A program made the position numbers and the translations under genes. From Sphingomonas sp. 3P27F8 (GTDB lineage Bacteria; Pseudomonadota; Alphaproteobacteria; Sphingomonadales; Sphingomonadaceae), in assembly GCF_005502745.1 (NCBI RefSeq), contig NZ_SCNL01000002.1, positions 186,001 to 250,000 on the forward strand: a DNA stretch of 64,000 nt. The letters run 5' to 3'. Positions 1-9,289 of the stretch are shown in pieces; the stretch's first letter is position 1, and each line of letters starts with the position of its first letter. Under the pieces are notes generated by a model. The model saw nothing but the letters and a program-made list of their open reading frames with translations. It had not been told where the DNA came from and did no database searches.

Positions 1-680
1 AGAAGCAGTTCGTCACGCACGGGCACATCGCTGACCTCTTGATCGTCGCCGCACGCACCGCGGGATCGGCCAATGACGACGCCGGCGTCACCCTGTTCGC
101 GGTGCCGAAGGACGCCGCGAAAATGACTGTCACGCCAGAGCGGCTGGCCGATTCGAGCATCGCCGCGCGAATCGACTTGGATGGTTTGGAACTGGATGCC
201 GATGCGGTGATCGGCGAGGTCGATGCCGGCCGTGCGCCGCTCGATCGGCTGCTTCGTGCCGGCCGCACCGGCGCAGCCGCAGAGATGCTGGGGGTCGGCG
301 CGGGCGCGATGGATATGACCGTCAACTATCTCAAGGAGCGCAAGCAGTTCGGCACGCTGATCGGCAGCTTCCAGGCGCTCCAGCATCGCGCAGCGCATCT
401 GTATAGCGAGATGGAGGTGGCGCGCGCCGCCGTGCTGAAGGCACAGCAACTGCTCGATGCGGGCGACGCGAAGGCAGATACCGCCGTCTCGATCGCCAAG
501 GCGATGACGGGTGTCGCGACGATGCTCAGCGTACAGGAAGGCGTGCAGATGCATGGCGGCATCGGCATGACCGACGAATATGACATCGGCTTCTACATGA
601 AGCGCCAACGGGTGCTCGCCGAGATGTTCGGCGATGCCAACTTCCACGCCGATCTGATCGCACGCGCCGCAGGCTATTGA
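1..680 (+). CDS. acyl-CoA dehydrogenase, C-terminal part (5' end outside window)
   Basis: Partial gene: the reading frame is open from base 3 and ends with TGA at 678-680, so the N-terminal part lies outside the window. What remains is the end of the middle beta domain and the C-terminal helical domain of a flavin-dependent acyl-CoA dehydrogenase. Visible hallmarks are KQFG-LIGSFQALQH, a long helix rich in A/L/E, and MHGGIGMTDEYDIG followed by a C-terminal ADLIAR helix. It closely resembles the short dehydrogenase encoded at 13006-14070, which has the same FQALQHR and HGG(I/V)GMTDEY motifs. It would oxidise an acyl-CoA to the 2-enoyl-CoA in the cytoplasm; the substrate cannot be read from the sequence. 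A thioesterase gene follows on the same strand. Confidence 0.93.
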   Translation, partial: KQFVTHGHIADLLIVAARTAGSANDDAGVTLFAVPKDAAKMTVTPERLADSSIAARIDLDGLELDADAVIGEVDAGRAPLDRLLRAGRTGAAAEMLGVGAGAMDMTVNYLKERKQFGTLIGSFQALQHRAAHLYSEMEVARAAVLKAQQLLDAGDAKADTAVSIAKAMTGVATMLSVQEGVQMHGGIGMTDEYDIGFYMKRQRVLAEMFGDANFHADLIARAAGY

Positions 681-759
681 TGTAGCGCGCGCATCCCGGC
701 CTTGCCCAAGGGCTCCTGCTTCTTCTACCGAAACGATGAAAAGGCAGGAGCCGAACAGC

Positions 760-1653
760 GTGTCAGAGAATCCCCCGCCCACCGCAGAAGAACTCACCGC
801 CGATCTCGTCGATCTGCTGGATGTCGAGGAAATCGATACCGACCTTTATCGCGGGCGCCGGTCGCGTGGCGGCGTGGGCCGCGTATTCGGCGGACAGGTG
901 ATCGCGCAGGCGTTGCAGGCGGCGCAGCGCTCGACCGATGCGCCCAAGACGGCGCACTCCCTCCACGCCTATTTCATGCGCGCGGGCGACGAGAATTACC
1001 CTATCATCTATCGCGTCGTGCGCGATTTCGAGGGACGCAGCTTCGCTACCCGCCGTGTCATCGCAATGCAGCGCGGCGCGCCGATCCTGAACATGGCGGC
1101 GTCTTTCCAGGTGCCGGAGCAGGGCTTCCATCATCAGGATGCGATGCCCGACGTTCCTCCACCCGAATCGCTGGAAAGCGAAGCGCAGATCCGTGCGCGC
1201 GAAAGCGTGAACATCGACGAGAAGTTTCGTCGCCAGCTCACTCGTCCGCGCCCAATCGAGATTCGGCCAGCCTATCCCCGCAAATGGTTCGAGCCGACGC
1301 CAACCGCGCCGATCCAGCATAGCTGGTTCCGTGTCGTCGCGCCGATCGGCGACGATCAGGCGATGCATCGCGCGATCCTCTCCTACGCGTCGGATATGTC
1401 GCTGCTTGGCACCTGTATGCTCCCGCATGGGGTGAACTGGACGACGCCGGGCTTCCAGACCGCCAGCCTCGATCACGCGATCTGGCTGCACGAGGATTTC
1501 CGCGCCGATGACTGGCTGCTTTACGCAACCGACAGCCCGTGGGCGGGCCATGCACGAGGGATGAACCGTGGCCAGATCTTCACGCGCGATGGCCGGCTGG
1601 TCGCCACCGTCGCGCAGGAAGGGCTGATCCGCCAGCGCACGCCCCGCGCGTGA
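760..1653 (+). CDS. tesB: acyl-CoA thioesterase II (TesB-type double hotdog)
   Basis: Cytoplasmic thioesterase that hydrolyses acyl-CoA to free acid and CoA. It has two hotdog halves: an N-terminal half with GGVGRVFGGQVIAQAL and a C-terminal half with YASDMSLLG and ARGMNRGQIFTRDG. Of the E. coli TesB triad (Asp, Thr, Gln), the Asp (YASD) and Gln (AQEG) are present and the Thr is replaced by Ser (ASLDH), a conservative change. I place the start at GTG 760, because a GGAG lies 9 bases upstream and the protein then begins VSENPP. An in-frame ATG at 736 has no ribosome-binding site. Length is about 297 residues, normal for the family. It follows an acyl-CoA dehydrogenase and probably relieves acyl-CoA build-up in the same pathway. 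Confidence 0.93.
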   Translation: MSENPPPTAEELTADLVDLLDVEEIDTDLYRGRRSRGGVGRVFGGQVIAQALQAAQRSTDAPKTAHSLHAYFMRAGDENYPIIYRVVRDFEGRSFATRRVIAMQRGAPILNMAASFQVPEQGFHHQDAMPDVPPPESLESEAQIRARESVNIDEKFRRQLTRPRPIEIRPAYPRKWFEPTPTAPIQHSWFRVVAPIGDDQAMHRAILSYASDMSLLGTCMLPHGVNWTTPGFQTASLDHAIWLHEDFRADDWLLYATDSPWAGHARGMNRGQIFTRDGRLVATVAQEGLIRQRTPRA

Positions 1654-1679
1654 GTTACCAAGCCAACAGAGGACATCCT

Positions 1680-3503
1680 ATGCAGCTCGATCGTCGCGGT
1701 TTCGTCACGGCCGCCGCCGCGCTCGGCGCAACTGCCGCCCTTCCCGTCCGCGCCGGCGCTGCAACCGCGCCAGGTGACGCGCCCGCCATGGACCTGCTGG
1801 GTCGCCACGCCGAACAACTATTGCTCGCCTACCCCGAGAATGCGGCGATGCTGGGTATCGACACCGGCAAGCGTGCACCGCTCAAATCCATGCTGTCGGA
1901 TCACAGCGCAGCAGCTGAGGCGCAGCGCCGGGCGGATGCCACCAGCCGCCTCGCCGAGCTGCGCGCCATCGATCAGACCCGCCTCTCCCCCGTCGTCACC
2001 ACGCATGTCGAGACCGCCACCGTCGCGTACGAGATCGCGCTCGACGGCTGGCGGCGGATGCCGGTGGGCGATATGGCGTTCCTATCCGCCAACGGCTTCC
2101 GCTCGACACCGTATATCGTCAGTCAGGGCAATGGGGCATTCGTCGACGTGCCGGATATGCTGGAAAACAAGCATCAGGTCGCCTCGATCGCCGATGCGGA
2201 AGCGTATCTCGCCCGGATGCGCGCCTATGCCAAGGAGCTGCGCGACGAGACCGAGCGGCTGAAGGCCGACGCGGCAAAGGGCGTTTATCTGCCGGACTTC
2301 CTCAACGACATCACCGCGCGTCAGTTGCGCGCCGGCGCGGAGAAGCCCGGTGCGTGGTCGATCGTCACGGGGCTTGGCGAGAAGGCACGCGCCGCGCATC
2401 TAAGCGGCGATTGGGCCGCCCGCGCCGCGCGCATCGCGGAGCGGGAGATCGCCCCGGCACTTGCCGCGCAGGCCGACGCCCTCGTCGCGCTCCGCCCGAA
2501 AGCACCGGATGTGGCGGGCATGTGGCAGGTTCCTGATGCGGAAAACATCTACGGCTGGCTTGCCGAGGCCGGCACCACCACCAAGCGTACGCCAGAGGAA
2601 ATCCACGCCGCCGGGCTGGAACAGTGCAAGGCGCTTGCGGCGGAGATGGACCCGCTGCTTCGCGCGCAGGGTCTGACGCAGGGGACTGCCGGCGAGCGGC
2701 TCACCCAACTCGGAAAACGGCCCGACCTGCTTTTCGCGAACACCGACGCCGGCCGCGCCGCGCTTCTCGCCTATCTCAACACCGTCGTCGCCAAGGTGCG
2801 CCCGCTGATGCCCAAGGCGTTCGGCAAGCTCGTGCACGGCAACCTGAACATCAAGCGCGTGCCGCCCGCGATCCAGGATGGCGCGCCCAACGGCTATGCC
2901 GGCGCCGGTTCGATGGACGGCAAGATCCCGGGCACCTACTATATCAACTTGCGCGACACCGGCATCTGGCCGCGTTATTCCCTGCCCACGCTCACCTTCC
3001 ATGAGGGGATTCCAGGGCATATCTGGCAGGGTGAATATACTTTTGATCTGCCGCTGATCCGCACATTGCTTAGCTTCAACGCTTATTCCGAAGGCTGGGG
3101 GCTCTACGCCGAGCAGATCGCGGACGAGACCGGCTTCTACGCCGACGATCCGCTCGGTCGAATCGGCTATCTCCAGTCCATGAACTTCCGGGCCGCGCGG
3201 CTTGTCGCTGATACCGGGCTCCACCACAAACGCTGGACGATGGATCAGGCGATGCAATGGTTCATGGCCACCACCGGCTTCACTGCCAGCCAGGCGCGAT
3301 CCGAGCTCAACCGCTATTGCACCTGGCCGGGGCAGGCGCTCGGCTACAAGACCGGCCACAACGAGATCAACCGCCTGCGAGACGCGGCCAGAGCCAAGCT
3401 GGGGACGCGCTTCGACGTGCGCGGTTTCAACGACGCGGTGGTGCAGACGGGCGGCGTGCCGCTAGGCGTACTGGCGAAGGTGGTGGATCGCTGGGCGGTG
3501 TAG
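1680..3503 (+). CDS. exported DUF885 family protein (HExxxH metallopeptidase-like)
   Basis: 607-residue protein of the DUF885 family (PF05960), usually regarded as metallocarboxypeptidase-like zinc hydrolases. The N-terminus is a twin-arginine signal (LDRRGF followed by an alanine-rich stretch and an AGA-type cleavage region), so it is probably folded in the cytoplasm and exported by Tat. Residues 441-446 read HEGIPGH, the metal-binding HExxxH motif of the family, preceded by LPTLTF. Downstream YSEGWGLYAEQ is the other conserved block, whose Glu is the likely third ligand. The start at ATG 1680 is supported by AGAGGA just upstream; the open frame continues upstream without a better start. Substrate is unknown. 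It faces a convergent small secreted protein. Confidence 0.9.
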   Translation: MQLDRRGFVTAAAALGATAALPVRAGAATAPGDAPAMDLLGRHAEQLLLAYPENAAMLGIDTGKRAPLKSMLSDHSAAAEAQRRADATSRLAELRAIDQTRLSPVVTTHVETATVAYEIALDGWRRMPVGDMAFLSANGFRSTPYIVSQGNGAFVDVPDMLENKHQVASIADAEAYLARMRAYAKELRDETERLKADAAKGVYLPDFLNDITARQLRAGAEKPGAWSIVTGLGEKARAAHLSGDWAARAARIAEREIAPALAAQADALVALRPKAPDVAGMWQVPDAENIYGWLAEAGTTTKRTPEEIHAAGLEQCKALAAEMDPLLRAQGLTQGTAGERLTQLGKRPDLLFANTDAGRAALLAYLNTVVAKVRPLMPKAFGKLVHGNLNIKRVPPAIQDGAPNGYAGAGSMDGKIPGTYYINLRDTGIWPRYSLPTLTFHEGIPGHIWQGEYTFDLPLIRTLLSFNAYSEGWGLYAEQIADETGFYADDPLGRIGYLQSMNFRAARLVADTGLHHKRWTMDQAMQWFMATTGFTASQARSELNRYCTWPGQALGYKTGHNEINRLRDAARAKLGTRFDVRGFNDAVVQTGGVPLGVLAKVVDRWAV

Positions 3504-3573
3504 GTGGACGAGAGGGTGGTCGGGGGGCGATAGCCGCCGAAACGCTCGATTGCGGCCGTTCCAAAATACCGAG

Positions 3574-4083
3574 CTACAGTGCCGGAGGTGTTTCAACCGT
3601 GGAAACAACGCGCCAGCGCTGGCCTCGTTTTACCCAGGTGTCCACGCCAGCCAGGTGGCCAGCCTTCACCGCCGCATCTGGATCGGTCCACGATTCCTGC
3701 CATGAAACAACCGCAGTGTTGTCAAAAAACCGGACTTCCGCACGATCGAGCCTTGCCGTTGCACGCCGTCTATCGCGACGGACCGCTTCGATAAACTCAG
3801 CGCCGGACCGCACTTTGCCATCGGACGACACCCAAAGTGCTCGTCGATCGAGATTGCGCCGCAGGGGTTCCGGGTCCGCCGTCGTGAGCATGTCTGTGAA
3901 CGCCCTGGTAGCGGCAAGAAGGAAAGCACAACTCTCCGTGTCCGCTCCATCACAACGCAAGGAGTGATCGGCCTGCGCGCCGACCGGTGCCGACGCGAGG
4001 ATCGCCGACACAGAAAACAACGTTGCAAAAAAGCTCGCCATCTTCAGAGCCTTGCGCACGAACTGGTCCAGGATTTTCGGCAC
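3574..4083 (-). CDS. secreted NTF2-like (SnoaL/DUF4440-type) protein
   Basis: 169-residue protein with an N-terminal signal sequence (hydrophobic stretch around residues 14-35 ending APVGAQA) and a compact alpha+beta domain. The second half, with ARLDRAEVRFFDNTAVVSW and a final strand GQRWRVVSTVE, is the pattern of NTF2-like DUF4440/SnoaL folds, which are small ligand-binding or enzymatic cones. I see no catalytic residue set that would define an activity. Two Cys residues (RCDGADTESC) near the mature N-terminus could form a disulfide. It is transcribed towards the DUF885 gene and away from nothing obviously related, so its role is unknown. Confidence 0.75.
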   Translation of the reverse strand: MPKILDQFVRKALKMASFFATLFSVSAILASAPVGAQADHSLRCDGADTESCAFLLAATRAFTDMLTTADPEPLRRNLDRRALWVSSDGKVRSGAEFIEAVRRDRRRATARLDRAEVRFFDNTAVVSWQESWTDPDAAVKAGHLAGVDTWVKRGQRWRVVSTVETPPAL

Positions 4084-4156
4084 TTTATGGGCTTCTGCCG
4101 CTCAAGACCGCCATCGACGCTGTTTCGGGTTATCCGGGCAGGCGGGTCAGCCCGCC

Positions 4157-4957
4157 CTAAACAGCCGTCCGCCCATATTCCTGCTTGGTAACCGGATGGC
4201 TGGAAGACAAGCCGCCATCCACCGCGATCGCCTGCCCGTTGACGTAACTGGCGTCATCGGAAGCGAGGAACAGCGCCACCTTCGCGAGTTCATCCGGCTG
4301 CGCGCCGCGGCGCAACGGGTTCAGACGGCCAACGCGATCCATCTTTCCCGCATCGCGCGCATAATCGAAGGTCGGTTTGGTCATGCCCGTCTCGGTAAGG
4401 CCGGGGCAGATCGCGTTGACCCGCACGTTCGATCCCGCAAGCTGCTGCGCGGAAACCTGCGCGAGATTGATGACACCCGCCTTTGACGCGGAATAGGCCG
4501 GCGATCCCGCGCCGGAGCGGATGCCGGCCACGCTGGCGGTGAGGACGATAGCGCCCCTGCCGCGTTCGGCGATGCGGGGTGCGGCATGCTTTATCGCCAG
4601 ATACGGGCCGATCAGATTGACGCGCAACACCTCGGTGATGAGCGACACATCTGTGTCGAAGATATTCGCCATCCCTCCCGAGATGCCGGCATTGGCGAAC
4701 ATTACGTCGAGCCCGCCATAGCGATCGACAGCGAGCGCGATCGTCCGGATCACATCGTCCTCGGCCCCTGCGTCCATACGGATCGCCTCCGCCATCCCGC
4801 CCGCATCGCAAATCGCCCGCGCGGTTTCCTCGACGCTGTCAGACACGTCCGCGACGATCACCTTGCCGCCTTCCGCCGCAAACAATGTCGCGGCTGCGCG
4901 GCCGATGCCGGAGCCCGCGCCGGTGACGATGATCGACTTGCCGGTGAACCTGCTCAT
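4157..4957 (-). CDS. SDR family oxidoreductase
   Basis: Classical short-chain dehydrogenase/reductase of 266 residues. The Rossmann motif TGAGSGIG is at 12-19, NAG at 89-91, the catalytic Ser at about 142, and the YxxxK pair at Tyr155/Lys159. Asp38 at the end of beta-2 (VADVSD) predicts NAD(H) rather than NADP(H). It is the last gene of the minus-strand operon acyl-CoA dehydrogenase, alcohol dehydrogenase, kinase, SDR, SDR. A likely role is 3-hydroxyacyl-CoA or secondary alcohol oxidation in that pathway, but this is inferred from context only. Fifteen bases separate it from the upstream SDR. A GC-rich hairpin directly after the stop (about 4136-4157) has no U-tract. Confidence 0.92.
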   Translation of the reverse strand: MSRFTGKSIIVTGAGSGIGRAAATLFAAEGGKVIVADVSDSVEETARAICDAGGMAEAIRMDAGAEDDVIRTIALAVDRYGGLDVMFANAGISGGMANIFDTDVSLITEVLRVNLIGPYLAIKHAAPRIAERGRGAIVLTASVAGIRSGAGSPAYSASKAGVINLAQVSAQQLAGSNVRVNAICPGLTETGMTKPTFDYARDAGKMDRVGRLNPLRRGAQPDELAKVALFLASDDASYVNGQAIAVDGGLSSSHPVTKQEYGRTAV

Positions 4958-4972
4958 CCCCGCACTCTCCTC

Positions 4973-5752
4973 TTAAATCGTAACGCCGCCGTCGATTACC
5001 ATCACCTGCCCGGTCATGAAGCCGCTCGCCTTCGACGCGAGATAGACGACCGCGCCCGCGATCTCTTCCGGCTCGCCGATACGGCGTAGCGGCGTGGTGC
5101 GATTGCGCTCCGCCACTGCCGCCTCATCCTCCCACAGCGCCTTGGCGAAATCGGTTTTGATAAGGCCCGGCGCGATGCAGTTCACGCGGATGCCGTGCTT
5201 GCCGTATTCATGCGCCAGATTGCGCGCGAGCTGCATATCGGCTGCCTTTGAGATGCAGTAAGCACCGATGATCGGTGATCCGCGCAGCCCGCCGATAGAC
5301 GAGACGATCACGATCGACCCCCCCTCGTCACCTCTGGCGCCCCGCTCCTTCATTTCGGGCGCGACCATGGTGATGAGCCAGTGATTCGACACGATGTTGT
5401 TGTCCAGGATCTTGCGGAACTGTTCGTCCGCGATCCCTTCCTGCGGCCCGTAATAGGGATTGGACGCGGCGTTGCAGACCAGGCAGTCGATCCGCCCGAA
5501 AGCGCGCCGCGTCTCGTCAACCAGATGCTGGAGCCCCGCCTTGTCGGAGATGTTGGCGGCGACCGCGATCGCCGTGCCCGCGCCGAAACGCGCGTCGATC
5601 TCGGACGCTACCGCATCGCAGGCATCCTGCTTGCGGCTGGATATCACCACCTTGGCCCCCTGCTCAGCACAGGCGATGGCGGACGCCTTGCCGATCCCGC
5701 GCGAGGAACCGGTGATGAGCACGACCTTGCCGGTCAGATCGAACAGCGACAT
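4973..5752 (-). CDS. SDR family oxidoreductase
   Basis: 259-residue classical SDR: cofactor loop TGSSRGIG at 14-21, NAAS in place of the usual NNAG at 94-97, active-site Ser152, and Tyr165/Lys169. The end of beta-2 reads SSRKQ, so a basic residue at this position points to NADP(H). The C-terminus (GFMTGQVMVIDGG) is typical of 3-oxoacyl/2,4-dienoyl reductase-like SDRs. It lies 14 bases after the kinase gene and 15 before the next SDR, so all are probably co-transcribed. The two SDRs differ in predicted cofactor, so they probably catalyse different steps. Confidence 0.92.
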   Translation of the reverse strand: MSLFDLTGKVVLITGSSRGIGKASAIACAEQGAKVVISSRKQDACDAVASEIDARFGAGTAIAVAANISDKAGLQHLVDETRRAFGRIDCLVCNAASNPYYGPQEGIADEQFRKILDNNIVSNHWLITMVAPEMKERGARGDEGGSIVIVSSIGGLRGSPIIGAYCISKAADMQLARNLAHEYGKHGIRVNCIAPGLIKTDFAKALWEDEAAVAERNRTTPLRRIGEPEEIAGAVVYLASKASGFMTGQVMVIDGGVTI

Positions 5753-5766
5753 CTCAGTACCTCCAA

Positions 5767-6825
5767 TTATGCCCCGGCCTTGACTGCGAACGCCCAGGCG
5801 GCATCGGCCAGCAGCGGCACCCGCGCGCTGGACGCCTCTGCATTCGCATTGGAGGCTGTACCGATCAGGAAGCGCTTCTTGATCCCCTGCACGATCGAGG
5901 CAAGGCGGAAGAGATTGAACGCGATATACCAGTTAAGGTCCGGCAATCCCTCTGGTCGCCCGGTCTTTTCACAATAGCGTGCGACAACCTCTTCGATGGT
6001 CGGGATCCCCGTCGCCTCCCCTGTCAGCCCCATCACGCCGGAGCGCCCCTCTGGCTCCGTTACCCAGGAGATGAGGAAATAGGAGAGGTCCGCGATCGGA
6101 TCCCCCAAGGTGCACAGCTCCCAATCCAGCACAGCTGTCACGCGTGGCTCCAGCCCAGGCGCGAACTTCATGTTATCGCAACGATAGTCGCCGTGCACGA
6201 TCGACGTGCGCGTCTGCGGCGGCAACGTGCGGGGCAGAAATTCGATCAGCTGCTCCATCGATTGCATATGCTCGGTTTCAGCGCCGCGATATTGCTTGGT
6301 CCAGCGCGACACCTGCCGCTCAAAGTAATTGCCGGGGCGTCCGAAGGTCTCGAGCCCCGCGGCGACGTGATCGACGTTGTGCAGCGCCGCCAGCGTATCG
6401 ATCATCGCGTTGTAATGCGCGCGCCGCGTGTCGGAATCCATGCCGGGGAACGCGCCGTCCCAGATCGTCCGCCCCTCGACCATTTCCATGACGTAAAAGG
6501 CCGATCCGATCACCGCATCGTCTTCGCAAAGGCCGAACGGGCGCGGCACCGGAAAGCCGGTGGGGTGAAGCCCCGCGATGACGCGATATTCGCGGTCCAC
6601 CGCATGCGCCGAAGGAAGCAGATCCCCCATCGGCTTGCGCCGCAACACATAATCGCGCCCCGGCGTGGAAAGCTTGTAGGTGGGGTTCGACTGGCCGCCC
6701 GCAAACTTGGCATAGCTCAGCGGGCCAGCGTAATCCGGCACGTTGTCGGCCATCCAAACGGAGAGGCGACCGGTATCAAGGCGATCTCGATCGGCGATCT
6801 CTTCCTGCAGGCTCGCGTCACTCAC
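5767..6825 (-). CDS. ACAD10/11-type APH-fold phosphotransferase (candidate hydroxyacyl-CoA kinase)
   Basis: 352-residue aminoglycoside-phosphotransferase-fold kinase. GGQSNPTY (43-50) and YVLRRKP (59-65) form the nucleotide-binding lobe with the ATP-contacting Lys. HGDYRCDN (211-218) is the catalytic loop with Asp213, and LDWE (233-236) carries the metal-binding Asp. The stretch around LLPSAHAVDREYRV closely recalls the N-terminal kinase domain of human ACAD11. Bacterial relatives include LvaA, which phosphorylates 4-hydroxyvaleryl-CoA. The likely role is phosphorylation of a hydroxyacyl-CoA so that the neighbouring dehydrogenase can eliminate phosphate. Its start codon overlaps the stop of the alcohol dehydrogenase (ATGA), indicating translational coupling. 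It is not an antibiotic-resistance gene by context. Confidence 0.9.
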   Translation of the reverse strand: MSDASLQEEIADRDRLDTGRLSVWMADNVPDYAGPLSYAKFAGGQSNPTYKLSTPGRDYVLRRKPMGDLLPSAHAVDREYRVIAGLHPTGFPVPRPFGLCEDDAVIGSAFYVMEMVEGRTIWDGAFPGMDSDTRRAHYNAMIDTLAALHNVDHVAAGLETFGRPGNYFERQVSRWTKQYRGAETEHMQSMEQLIEFLPRTLPPQTRTSIVHGDYRCDNMKFAPGLEPRVTAVLDWELCTLGDPIADLSYFLISWVTEPEGRSGVMGLTGEATGIPTIEEVVARYCEKTGRPEGLPDLNWYIAFNLFRLASIVQGIKKRFLIGTASNANAEASSARVPLLADAAWAFAVKAGA

Positions 6826-7910
6826 TGGTCGAACACGATCACGCTGCGGGTGGAATCGCCCTTGCGGAGTTCGTCGAATGCGTCGTTAATCCGCGCGAGC
6901 GGCAGCCGCTCGGCGATGATCGTGTCGAGATCGAGCAGGCCGCGCTGGTAGAAATTCACCAGACGCGGAATATCGACCGGGAAGCGGTTGTATCCCATGA
7001 TCCCACCTTGCAGGCGCTTGCCCGACAGCAAGTCCATCGCCGACAGGCCGACCTTGTCGCCGAGCGGCATCATGCCAAGGATAGTCGCGGTGCCACCACG
7101 CCGCAGCACCTTCACCGAGGTTTCCGCCGATTGCGGGCGGCCAACCGCCTCGATTGCATGGTGGACGCCGCCCTTTGTCAGCTCGATCACCTCGGCGACC
7201 GTATTGTCCGCGAGCGGGTCATAGCTGTGCGTGGCGCCCAGCTTCTCCGCGATGGCGCGCTTTTCCGGCACGGGATCGAGCGCGATGATCTTGCCCGCGC
7301 CGGCGATCTTCGCGGCATTCACCGCTGCCAGGCCAATGCCGCCGCACCCGACGACGCATACGGTCTCGCCCGGCGATACATCCGTCGTGTTGAACACCGC
7401 GCCCGCCCCGGTCGTCACCGCGCAGCCGATCAGCGCGGCGCGATCGAGCGGCATGTCCCGATCGATCGCGACACAGGCATGCTCGTGCACCAGCATCATC
7501 TCGGCATAGGCCGAAAGGTTGAGCATCTGATTGACCGGGTCGCCATTCGCCAGCCGCAGCCGCGGCTCCGATCCAGCAGCACGACGCGTCTCTGCACCAA
7601 GACAGAGGTACATCCGCCCCGTCACGCAGAATTCGCAATGTCCGCAGAACACCGACAAGCAGGTTACGACATGATCGCCCGGCTTCACCGTTCGCACTTC
7701 GTCACCCACCGCCTCGACGATACCTGCCGCCTCATGGCCCGGAACGCCGGGCAGCGGATGCGGATAGGCGCCATCGACGAAATGCAGATCGGAGCGGCAC
7801 ACGCCGCACGCCAGGGTGCGGATCAACACCTCGTGCGCGCCAGGTTTGGAAACGACCACATCGGTCACTTCCAGCGGCTTCTTTGCTTCGAACAATACGG
7901 CGGCCTTCAT
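6822..7910 (-). CDS. zinc-dependent alcohol dehydrogenase (MDR family)
   Basis: 362-residue medium-chain dehydrogenase. Catalytic-zinc residues are in CGVCRSDLH (Cys near 36) and GHEAAGIVEAVG. The structural-zinc lobe is CGHCEFCVTGRMYLC. The cofactor domain carries GCGGIGLAAV, and Asp after beta-2 (IALDPV) predicts NAD(H). The ending TRSVIVFD is typical of Adh-type enzymes of the AdhC/class III-like group. It would oxidise an alcohol to an aldehyde or ketone. It is the second gene of the minus-strand operon; its stop overlaps the kinase start by 4 bases, while a 71-base gap with a perfect hairpin separates it from the upstream acyl-CoA dehydrogenase. Confidence 0.93.
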   Translation of the reverse strand: MKAAVLFEAKKPLEVTDVVVSKPGAHEVLIRTLACGVCRSDLHFVDGAYPHPLPGVPGHEAAGIVEAVGDEVRTVKPGDHVVTCLSVFCGHCEFCVTGRMYLCLGAETRRAAGSEPRLRLANGDPVNQMLNLSAYAEMMLVHEHACVAIDRDMPLDRAALIGCAVTTGAGAVFNTTDVSPGETVCVVGCGGIGLAAVNAAKIAGAGKIIALDPVPEKRAIAEKLGATHSYDPLADNTVAEVIELTKGGVHHAIEAVGRPQSAETSVKVLRRGGTATILGMMPLGDKVGLSAMDLLSGKRLQGGIMGYNRFPVDIPRLVNFYQRGLLDLDTIIAERLPLARINDAFDELRKGDSTRSVIVFDQ

Positions 7911-7933
7911 GCGCCTCTCCTGTCTGGTTCCGT

Positions 7934-7955
7934 CGCCCCGGCCGCGACCGGGGCG
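7934..7955 (-). other. intercistronic hairpin
   Basis: Perfect 8-bp inverted repeat CGCCCCGG / CCGGGGCG with a 6-base loop, lying between the acyl-CoA dehydrogenase stop and the alcohol dehydrogenase start. No U-run follows on the minus strand, so it is more likely an mRNA-stability or partial-attenuation hairpin than a terminator. Confidence 0.4.
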
Positions 7956-7981
7956 TTACATTTCATCATTTATGCGGCCGA

Positions 7982-9289
7982 TCAGCGCGAAACGCCGATA
8001 TCCCCACTCGATACCTCGCTGCCGCCATGCGCCGCCGGGCGCTCCGCTTTCCAGTCGGCATATTTGCCGAACTCGTCGCGGGCGATCGTGCGGGCGTGCA
8101 CCTCATCCGGCCCGTCCGCGAGCCGCAAGGTGCGCATCGCGGCCCAGGCATGAGCCAACCCGAAATCCTCCGCCACGCCGCCGCCGCCATGGGCCTGCAC
8201 CGCATCGTCCAGGATCTGCAACGCCATGTTGGGCGCATAAACCTTGATCATCGCGATCTCCAGCTTCGCAGCCTTGTTGCCTGCCTTGTCCATCATGTCG
8301 GCGGCCTTGAGGCACAGCAGGCGCGTCATCTCAATATCGATGCGGGCGCGGGCGACGCGCTGTTCCCATACGCTGTGATCCGACAATCGCTTGCCGAATG
8401 CGACCCGGCTCACGAGCCGCCTGGCCATCTTCTCGATGCCGACTTCGGCGACGCCGATCGAGCGCATGCAATGGTGGATACGCCCCGGCCCGAGCCGGCC
8501 CTGCGCGATCTCGAACCCGCGCCCCTCGCCCAGCAACAGGTTCTCCACCGGCACGCGGACGTTGGTGAACGTCACTTCGCCGTGGCCGTGCGGCGCATGG
8601 TCATAGCCATAGACGGACAGCATCCGCTCGATCTTCACACCCGGCGTGTCCATCGGCACGAGAATCTGGCTCTGCTGCTGGTGGCGCGAACCCTCGAAAC
8701 TGGTCTTGCCCATCAGAATGCCGATCTTGCAACGCGGATCGCCGACGCCTGAAGACCACCATTTGCGGCCGTTGATGACATAATGATCGCCGTCGCGCTC
8801 GATCCGGGTCTCGATATTGGTGGCGTCGGAAGAGGCGACCTGCGGCTCGGTCATCAGGAAGACGGACCGTATTTCACCGTTCATCAGCGGGCGGAGCCAC
8901 TGCTCCTTCTGCTCGCGCGTGCCGTAGCGGTGAAGAACTTCCATGTTGCCGGTATCGGGCGCCGAGCAATTGAAGCATTCGCTCGCCCAGCCGATCTTGC
9001 CCATCTCCTCGGCGCACAGCGCATATTCGAGATTGGTGAGCTGCGTCCCCTCGAACTCGAACGTGTCGTCAACATGATGCTGGCCGGAATGCGGCGGCAT
9101 GAAGAAATTCCACAGGCCGGCCTCCTTGGCCTTGGCCTTCACTTCCTCGATTACCGGGATCACCTTCCACGGATCGCCTTCATGATGCTGGCGATCGTAC
9201 TCGGCCTGCCGCGGGCGGATATGCTGATCAATGAAATCGCGTACCCGGTCCCGGAAATAGGTTTCGCGCTCGCTCAGCGTGAAGTCCAT
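7982..9289 (-). CDS. acyl-CoA dehydrogenase, ACAD10/11-like
   Basis: 435-residue acyl-CoA dehydrogenase. [12 protein letters not shown] is the flavin/substrate loop of the middle domain, followed by [12 protein letters not shown]. The signature [21 protein letters not shown] and the C-terminal LADGPDEVH are the blocks that characterise human ACAD10/11 and their bacterial relatives. ATG 9289 is chosen because GGAGGGATGT lies just before it and the protein then starts MDFTLSERE; 28 extra codons are open upstream. It is the first gene of the operon with dehydrogenase, kinase and SDRs. In the ACAD11 model it would remove phosphate from a phosphorylated hydroxyacyl-CoA to give an enoyl-CoA. A tandem-TetR regulator is divergent. 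Confidence 0.93.
   Translation of the reverse strand: MDFTLSERETYFRDRVRDFIDQHIRPRQAEYDRQHHEGDPWKVIPVIEEVKAKAKEAGLWNFFMPPHSGQHHVDDTFEFEGTQLTNLEYALCAEEMGKIGWASECFNCSAPDTGNMEVLHRYGTREQKEQWLRPLMNGEIRSVFLMTEPQVASSDATNIETRIERDGDHYVINGRKWWSSGVGDPRCKIGILMGKTSFEGSRHQQQSQILVPMDTPGVKIERMLSVYGYDHAPHGHGEVTFTNVRVPVENLLLGEGRGFEIAQGRLGPGRIHHCMRSIGVAEVGIEKMARRLVSRVAFGKRLSDHSVWEQRVARARIDIEMTRLLCLKAADMMDKAGNKAAKLEIAMIKVYAPNMALQILDDAVQAHGGGGVAEDFGLAHAWAAMRTLRLADGPDEVHARTIARDEFGKYADWKAERPAAHGGSEVSSGDIGVSR

Noticed and set aside
3257-3967. Plus-strand frame opposite the NTF2-like gene.
   Set aside because: Arg/Ser-rich shadow; the minus-strand frame has a signal peptide and a plausible fold.
5767-6825. Reading the APH-fold kinase as an aminoglycoside-resistance gene.
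   Set aside because: Sequence blocks match ACAD11-type kinases and it is locked in an acyl-CoA operon by a 4-base overlap.
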